A DNA stretch of 17,133 nucleotides, taken from DATBIO01 sp036556965. GTDB lineage: Bacteria; Acidobacteriota; Vicinamibacteria; Fen-336. Of this stretch, positions 12,824 through 17,133 are shown piece by piece (the first letter of the stretch is position 1; each line of letters starts with the position of its first letter). The stretch is from contig DATBIO010000214.1 of the NCBI GenBank assembly GCA_036556965.1, forward strand, positions 1-17,133, written 5' to 3'. Below the pieces are notes generated by a model. The model did not search any database and was not told the origin of the DNA. It saw nothing but the letters and a program-made list of their open reading frames with translations. The position numbers and the translations under genes are program-made.

Positions 12824-14593
12824 CTACTTGCGCCGGGCGACGTAGGTGCCCTCGGGCTGGTGGAAGACCATCTCCCGGACCGCCCCCCGGTCGTCCTTCT
12901 TGAACTCGACGCTGAAGCCGCTGAGCCCGCGGAGAAGGAACCGCGTGCCCTTTACGGGCACCAGCTCGTAGGTGGGCTGCCCGGGGATGGTCAGGGTGAG
13001 CACCCCCGGGCCCCGCCGGGCCACCGTCACCGGGTTGGGGCCCAGCTCGTAGGTGCCGGCCAGGGTGGCCAGGAACGCGTCGTCGCGGAGCGCGCGGTCG
13101 GGGACGCGCGTGAAGACGATGTCCTTGACGCCCGTCTCCAAGGGCACGGCCACGCCCTGCACGTCGCCGCTCCAGCCCGTCTGGAACATGACCTTGGTGC
13201 GCTCCAGGCGGTCGAGCTTGTTGGGCGGGACCTCGAAGACGTCGTAGTGGAAGTGCTTGAGGGGCGAGGTGAACCGGTTGTAGGTCAGGGTCAGGTCGTC
13301 CCCGGGGCCCCGCCCGACCACGAGCGCGCCGTAGCCGGGGTGGGCGTACTCGCCCGCGTACTCCTCGAGGGGATGCGCCGGCCGCGTTCCCTCCCGCCGG
13401 GCGGTGTAGCCCTTCTGGCGCGCCTCCGTCTCCGCCGCCCTGGCCTTCTCCTCACGCTCCCGGAGCCGCGCGCTCCAGTCCACGGGGGCGAGGCCGAGCA
13501 GGCGGTCGTAGACCTGGTAGGACAGCACGGTGGGGAGCGCGCTGCCGTTCATGTTGGTGAGCACGACCACGCCCATCTCGTCCTGGGGCATGAAGGACAG
13601 CAGCGCGGAGAACCCGTCGATGTTCCCGCCGTGGTGCACGAGCTTGTGCCCGCGGTAGGTGGTCACGAACAGGCCCATGCCGTAGGCGGTGTGGCCCAGC
13701 TCCGGCCAGCGCAGGGGCGTGGGCATCACCATCTGCGGCGCCTGCATCTCGGCCACGTCGGCCTCCCCCACGACCTGGCGGCCCTCGAAGCGGCCCTCGC
13801 CCAGGTGCATGATCACGTAGCGGGCCATCTCCTCCACGCTGGAGTTGACGGTGCCGGCGGGGCCCATCTCGAAGAAGTCGCGGAAGGTGCTGTCCACCAC
13901 CTCGTCCCGGTCGTCCCGCTCGTAGGGCCGGGCGAAGTCGTCGCTCTTCTGGCTCTCCGCGGGCGAGAAGTTGGAGCGCGCCATGCCCAGGGGCCCGAAG
14001 ACGAGCGCGCGCACGGAGTCCTCCCAGGTGCCGCCCGCCAGCTGGCCGGCGAGGTAGCCCGCGGCCATGAACATGAGGTTGTTGTACTGGTAGCCCTCGC
14101 GCAGGTCCCGGGAGGGCTCCAGGTAGCGCAGGCGCTCGTAGAGCTGGCGCCGCGAGGCCGGCGAGCCGTACCAGGCCGCGTCGTGGCGGGGCAGGCCCGA
14201 GCGGTGGGTCACCATGTCGCGCGCGGTCAGGTGCCGCTCCGCCCTCTCGTCGTAGAGACGGAAGTCGGGCAGGTACTCGCGCACCGGCCGGTCCCACTCG
14301 AGCTTGCCCTGGGTGACCAGCGCGGCCAGGGCCGCCACCGTGAACGACTTCGTGACGGAGGCGATCGCGAAGAGCGTGCGCGGGGTGACGGGCAGCCCGC
14401 GCGCGCGGTCGCGCACGCCGTAGCCCTTCGCCCACACCACCTGGCCGTCCTTCACCACCGCCAGCGCCGCTCCGGGCACCTTCCAGGCGGCCAGCTCGGC
14501 GGCGGCGAAGGCGTCGAGCCCGTCGAGGGCGGGGGGAGGCGGAGGAGACGCGACGGCGGCCACGGCGATCAGCGCAGGGAGGGCGAAGGTCAT
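12824..14593 (-). CDS. Secreted serine hydrolase, beta-lactamase class C/PBP4*-like
   Basis: A 589-residue exported serine hydrolase of the beta-lactamase/transpeptidase fold. Signal peptide about 1-16 (MTFALPALIAVAAVA). Catalytic domain about 25-365 with S79-V-T-K82 (SxxK), Y170-N-N172 (YxN) and H321-G-G323 (in place of KTG), the set typical of esterase/peptidase members and not proof of beta-lactam hydrolysis. The C-terminal 210 residues hold a DUF3471-like beta module (LEEYAGEYAHPGYGALVV) and a second, similar lipocalin-like segment (LAGTYELGPNPVTV to the end). ATG at 14593 is chosen because GGAGG lies 5 bases upstream and the signal peptide starts here; the frame stays open far upstream but overlaps the divergent gene. 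The likely substrate is a peptide or ester outside the cell. Confidence 0.93.
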   Translation of the reverse strand: MTFALPALIAVAAVASPPPPPALDGLDAFAAAELAAWKVPGAALAVVKDGQVVWAKGYGVRDRARGLPVTPRTLFAIASVTKSFTVAALAALVTQGKLEWDRPVREYLPDFRLYDERAERHLTARDMVTHRSGLPRHDAAWYGSPASRRQLYERLRYLEPSRDLREGYQYNNLMFMAAGYLAGQLAGGTWEDSVRALVFGPLGMARSNFSPAESQKSDDFARPYERDDRDEVVDSTFRDFFEMGPAGTVNSSVEEMARYVIMHLGEGRFEGRQVVGEADVAEMQAPQMVMPTPLRWPELGHTAYGMGLFVTTYRGHKLVHHGGNIDGFSALLSFMPQDEMGVVVLTNMNGSALPTVLSYQVYDRLLGLAPVDWSARLREREEKARAAETEARQKGYTARREGTRPAHPLEEYAGEYAHPGYGALVVGRGPGDDLTLTYNRFTSPLKHFHYDVFEVPPNKLDRLERTKVMFQTGWSGDVQGVAVPLETGVKDIVFTRVPDRALRDDAFLATLAGTYELGPNPVTVARRGPGVLTLTIPGQPTYELVPVKGTRFLLRGLSGFSVEFKKDDRGAVREMVFHQPEGTYVARRK

Positions 14594-14725
14594 GCTGCCT
14601 CCAGGGGCGGGGAGGATACCGCGGCGCGCTCCCTCGCTTGAAGCAGGACCGCGAGTAGGCTCTGATTGCCCCGTGGCGTCCACGCGGCGGCGCGTCTCCC
14701 TCCGCGGCCAGCCGGGGAGCTCGCC
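14594..14725. promoter_or_regulatory. Divergent intergenic region, the longest gene-free stretch in the window
   Basis: These 132 bases separate the divergent serine hydrolase and methyltransferase starts. The hydrolase ribosome site is at its left end. A plus-strand sigma-70-like pair lies at 14638-14666. The right half is very GC-rich and shows the GGGGAG ribosome site before the GTG at 14726. No further gene was seen. Confidence 0.5.
14638..14666 (+). promoter_or_regulatory. Sigma-70-like promoter candidate for the methyltransferase-sensor pair
   Basis: TTGAAG (14638-14643) and TCTGAT (14661-14666) are separated by 17 bases, each matching the consensus at 4 of 6 positions. It sits in the only relatively AT-rich patch of this gap and would give a leader of about 50 bases before the GTG at 14726. 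A chance match is possible. Confidence 0.35.
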
Positions 14726-15379
14726 GTGCTGAGCGCGGGCCTGCTCCTGGTCCTGGCCGCCGCGGCGCCGCAGCACGGCGCGCACGCCCACGGGCGGCAC
14801 GGCAACCCTCCGGACCTCGAGGCCTACATGGACCGCCTCGAGGACCCCGCCCGCGACGCCTGGCAGAAGCCCGACGCGGTGCTGGCCGCCCTCCGGCTGC
14901 AGCCCGGGCACGTGGCCTGCGACGTGGGGGCGGGACCCGGCTACTTCACGCTGCGCCTGGCCCGGGCCGTGGGCGCGCGCGGCTTCGTCTTCGCCCTCGA
15001 CGTCGAGCCGGCCATCCTGGACCGCCTGCGCGCGCGCCTGGCCGCGGCCGGCGTCCACAACGTGGCTCCCGTGCTCAGCGCGCCCGGCCGCCCCTCCCTC
15101 CCCGACGGCGCCTGCGACGTCGCCCTCGTGGTGGACACCTACCACCACTTCCCGGACCGGCCGGCCTACCTGCGCGCGCTGGCGCGCGCCCTGAAGCCGG
15201 GCGGCCGCGTGGTCAACGTCGACTTCCACAAGCGGGAGACGCCCGTGGGGCCGCCCCTCGCGCACCGCCTGGCCCGTGAGGCCTTCGTGGAAGAGGCGCG
15301 CGCCGCGGGCTACGCGGTGGCCGCGGAGGAGACCTTCCTCCCCTACCAGTACTTCCTCGTGCTCGAGCCCCGGCCGTGA
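14726..15379 (+). CDS. Exported SAM-dependent methyltransferase-like protein
   Basis: A 217-residue class I methyltransferase fold with a signal peptide. Residues 1-21 are a typical leader (MLSAGLLLVLAAAAPQHGAHA), followed by a short His-rich stretch. The conserved lead-in LEDPARDAWQKPDAVLAALRLQPG (38-61) precedes SAM motif I (D66-V-G-A-G-P-G72), the acidic end of strand 2 (ALDVEP, D92), the VVDTYHHF motif (135-142), LKPGGRVVNVDF (156-167) and a C-terminal FLPYQYFLVLEP. GTG at 14726 is preferred because GGGGAG lies 6 bases upstream; a TTG 60 bases earlier overlaps the promoter candidate. The stop overlaps the next start (GTGA). How SAM would be supplied outside the cytoplasm is unclear, so the leader may instead be an anchor. 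The substrate is unknown. Confidence 0.85.
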   Translation: MLSAGLLLVLAAAAPQHGAHAHGRHGNPPDLEAYMDRLEDPARDAWQKPDAVLAALRLQPGHVACDVGAGPGYFTLRLARAVGARGFVFALDVEPAILDRLRARLAAAGVHNVAPVLSAPGRPSLPDGACDVALVVDTYHHFPDRPAYLRALARALKPGGRVVNVDFHKRETPVGPPLAHRLAREAFVEEARAAGYAVAAEETFLPYQYFLVLEPRP

Positions 15380-17133
15380 CCCTGGCCTCGGCGCCGCGCT
15401 CCCTGCTCCTGACCCTGGCCGCCCTGTTCGCCCTGGCCACCACCGTCTACAGCGCGGTCTGGATCTACGTCGTCCACACCACGCCGGGCTACTTCGGCAT
15501 CGAGCACGACCCCGACCCCGACGGCGCCGAGCGCGTGGTCCGCGTGGTGGAGGGCAGCCCCGCCGCCGCGGCCGGACTGCGCCCGGGCGACCGTTTGACG
15601 CACGTGGACGGCGTGCCCATACCGCGCCGCCCGCTGCGCCTGGTGAACTCGGAGCCGGGGCGCGAGGTCCGGCTGGACCTGGAGCGCCCGGGCAGCCCGG
15701 CGCCCCTCTCCGTGGTCGTCGTCCTCGGCAAGTCTCCCTACGCGCCGGAGAACCGGTCGGCGGTGCGGCGCTTCGTGGACGAGGTGCTCGGCACCTACCC
15801 CTTGCCCTTCCTGGTGGTGGGGGTCGCCGTCCTCTTCCTGCGCCCGCGCGACCGCAACGCCTGGCTGCTGGCCCTGGTCTTCGCCTCCTTCATCGCGGGC
15901 GCACCGATGCTCCCCTGGGAGGCGCGCATCCCCGCGGGCCTGCGGCGCTTCATCCTCGCCTACCTCGTCGCGTTCACCGCGCTCTCCGCCGGGGTCTTCT
16001 GCTATCTCTTCTCCGTCTTCCCCGCGCCCTCCCCCATCGACCGGCGCCTGCCCTGGCTCAAGCGGGTCTGGCTCGCCTTCGGCGTGGGCTGGGGCATCCC
16101 CCTCTCCCTCTGGGTCCTGGCCACGGGCAGCGCGCAGCCCCTCATCGCCTTCGCCAACCGCGTGCCCGCGCTGCCGCGCACGGTGGTGGGGACCACCTAC
16201 TTCCTCGGCGGCTACCTCCTGGGCCTGGCCTCCCTGGTGTGGAACGCGCGCGCGGGCCACGCGGAGGCCCGGCGCAAGGGACGCGTCATCGTGTGGGGCG
16301 TGGTGCTGGGCTTCGGGCCCTCCCTCCTGCTCACCACCGCGGCCGAGATCACGCGCCGCTCCATGGACGCCTTCCCGTTCTGGGTCTGGGCCCCCTGCGT
16401 GATCGCCCTCCTCCTGATCCCGCTCTCCTTCGCCTACGCCGTGGTGAAGCACCGCGTGCTCGACGTCCCCGTCCTCCTGCGCCGCAGCGCGCGCTACCTG
16501 CTCGTCCAGCGCGGCTCCATCGTGCTCCTGCTCCTCCTGGCCGTGGCCACCACCTCCCTCTTCGCCACCACCGTGGGGGCGCGCCTCACGGAGGAGACGG
16601 GCCCGCACGCGGTGGTGCTGGGCGCGCTGTTCGGGACGGCCCTGCTGTGGGCGGGGCTGCGCGTGCAGCGGCGGGTGCGCGAGGGCATCGACCGCGCGTT
16701 CTTCCGCAGCGCCTACGACGCGCGGCAGATCCTCCAGGACCTCGCGGAGCGCGCGCGCACCGCCACCAGCCGCGAGGAGCTGGCGGAGCAGATCGTCCAC
16801 CAGGTCGAGAGCGCCCTCATGCCGCAGTGGCTCGGGGTGTACGCCGACGACGGCAGCGGGGCCCACGTGCTGGCGGGGGGCGCGGGCCCGGGACTCCCCG
16901 CCCGCATCCCCGGCGCCCTCCCCCTGCTCGGAGAGCTCGCCGGGCGCGGCGAGCCGCTGGCGGTGCCCCCCTCCCAGCGCGAGGCCACGGGGCCGCTGGC
17001 CGCCCTCGAGCCCGAGTGCGTCGTGCCCCTCCTCGGCCGCGGCGGGCGGCTGGCGGGCCTGATCGCGCTGGGCCCGCGGCTCTCCGAGGAGCCCTACTCG
17101 CGCGAGGACAAGCGGCTCCTGGCCTCGGTTGCG
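15376..17133 (+). CDS. PDZ-multiTM-GAF membrane sensor (3' end beyond the right edge)
   Basis: Partial: 586 codons without a stop. Order: TM1 about 9-32; a PDZ domain about 38-118 with the carboxylate-loop region GYFGIEHD and the helix signature VVEGSPAAAAGLRPGDRLTHVDG (57-79); then seven or so TM helices (about 140-157, 161-178, 190-214, 230-250, 270-290, 304-324, 334-357). After the juxtamembrane segment VVKHRVLDVPVLLRRSARYLLVQRG (356-380) come two more TMs (381-400, 411-429), a linker helix, and a GAF domain from about 465 to the edge. PDZ between TM1 and TM2 should face the periplasm and GAF the cytoplasm. Related proteins end in a histidine kinase or a PP2C/SpoIIE phosphatase; which applies lies off the edge. 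The GTG start overlaps the methyltransferase stop. Confidence 0.87.
   Translation, partial: MTLASAPRSLLLTLAALFALATTVYSAVWIYVVHTTPGYFGIEHDPDPDGAERVVRVVEGSPAAAAGLRPGDRLTHVDGVPIPRRPLRLVNSEPGREVRLDLERPGSPAPLSVVVVLGKSPYAPENRSAVRRFVDEVLGTYPLPFLVVGVAVLFLRPRDRNAWLLALVFASFIAGAPMLPWEARIPAGLRRFILAYLVAFTALSAGVFCYLFSVFPAPSPIDRRLPWLKRVWLAFGVGWGIPLSLWVLATGSAQPLIAFANRVPALPRTVVGTTYFLGGYLLGLASLVWNARAGHAEARRKGRVIVWGVVLGFGPSLLLTTAAEITRRSMDAFPFWVWAPCVIALLLIPLSFAYAVVKHRVLDVPVLLRRSARYLLVQRGSIVLLLLLAVATTSLFATTVGARLTEETGPHAVVLGALFGTALLWAGLRVQRRVREGIDRAFFRSAYDARQILQDLAERARTATSREELAEQIVHQVESALMPQWLGVYADDGSGAHVLAGGAGPGLPARIPGALPLLGELAGRGEPLAVPPSQREATGPLAALEPECVVPLLGRGGRLAGLIALGPRLSEEPYSREDKRLLASVA

Noticed and set aside
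12824..14593. A beta-lactam resistance gene
   Set aside because: SxxK and YxN are present, but HGG replaces KTG and DUF3471-like domains follow. This fits the broad PBP4*/esterase group, so resistance cannot be claimed.
14594..15265. Upstream extension of the serine hydrolase frame
   Set aside because: The ATG at 14593 has a good ribosome site and a signal peptide. The extension is antisense to the methyltransferase.
15343..16866. A 507-codon minus-strand open frame opposite the PDZ-GAF sensor
   Set aside because: Its composition is repetitive and highly charged, while the opposite strand gives clear PDZ, TM and GAF features.

Overview
The window is very GC-rich DNA, packed with protein-coding genes and almost entirely colinear with known bacterial families. 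The best taxonomic hint is the partial permease at the left edge. It has the architecture of the 'acidobacterial duplicated orphan permease' (ADOP) branch of MacB/FtsX proteins. Together with the very high GC, the frequent GTG starts, a PDZ-7TM-GAF type membrane sensor and a secreted-methyltransferase family, this suggests a high-GC member of the Acidobacteriota. That is inference. No rRNA, tRNA, CRISPR array, insertion sequence or phage gene was seen, and no intergenic gap exceeds about 135 bases.

Layout: (1) 1-4357, minus strand, read right to left: exported MsrA, a VOC/PhnB-like protein, a patatin-like phospholipase, and an ADOP permease running off the left edge. (2) 4413-5712, plus strand, tight cluster: membrane-targeted MsrB, a 107-residue Rho_N-like helical protein, and a 132-residue CULT (cereblon thalidomide-binding type) domain protein. 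(3) 5746-6357, minus: a small transglutaminase-like protein. (4) 6383-8713, plus, translationally coupled: BtpA/SgcQ-family TIM barrel, 3-methyladenine DNA glycosylase I (Tag), PfkB-family kinase. (5) 8770-14593, minus, read right to left: secreted beta-lactamase/PBP4*-type serine hydrolase, a secreted DUF4097-type solenoid with seven DGSG turns, then a tight four-gene run of inorganic pyrophosphatase, MOSC (YiiM-like) protein, a membrane-anchored protein of unknown function, and an AsmA-like protein. (6) 14726-end, plus: an exported SAM-methyltransferase-like protein overlapping a PDZ-multi-TM-GAF sensor that runs off the right edge.

The most notable locus is 3716-5712. Divergent msrA and msrB, which repair oxidised methionine, sit with a CULT protein whose zinc cysteines and tri-tryptophan cage match cereblon spacing exactly. 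Eukaryotic cereblon reads C-terminal cyclic imides, a form of protein damage. A bacterial 'protein damage' locus is therefore an attractive but untested reading. The second point of interest is the 25-bp divergent gap at 6358-6382. There, TANNNT motifs on the two strands overlap and sit 7-8 bases before the two ATGs, as expected for back-to-back leaderless promoters.
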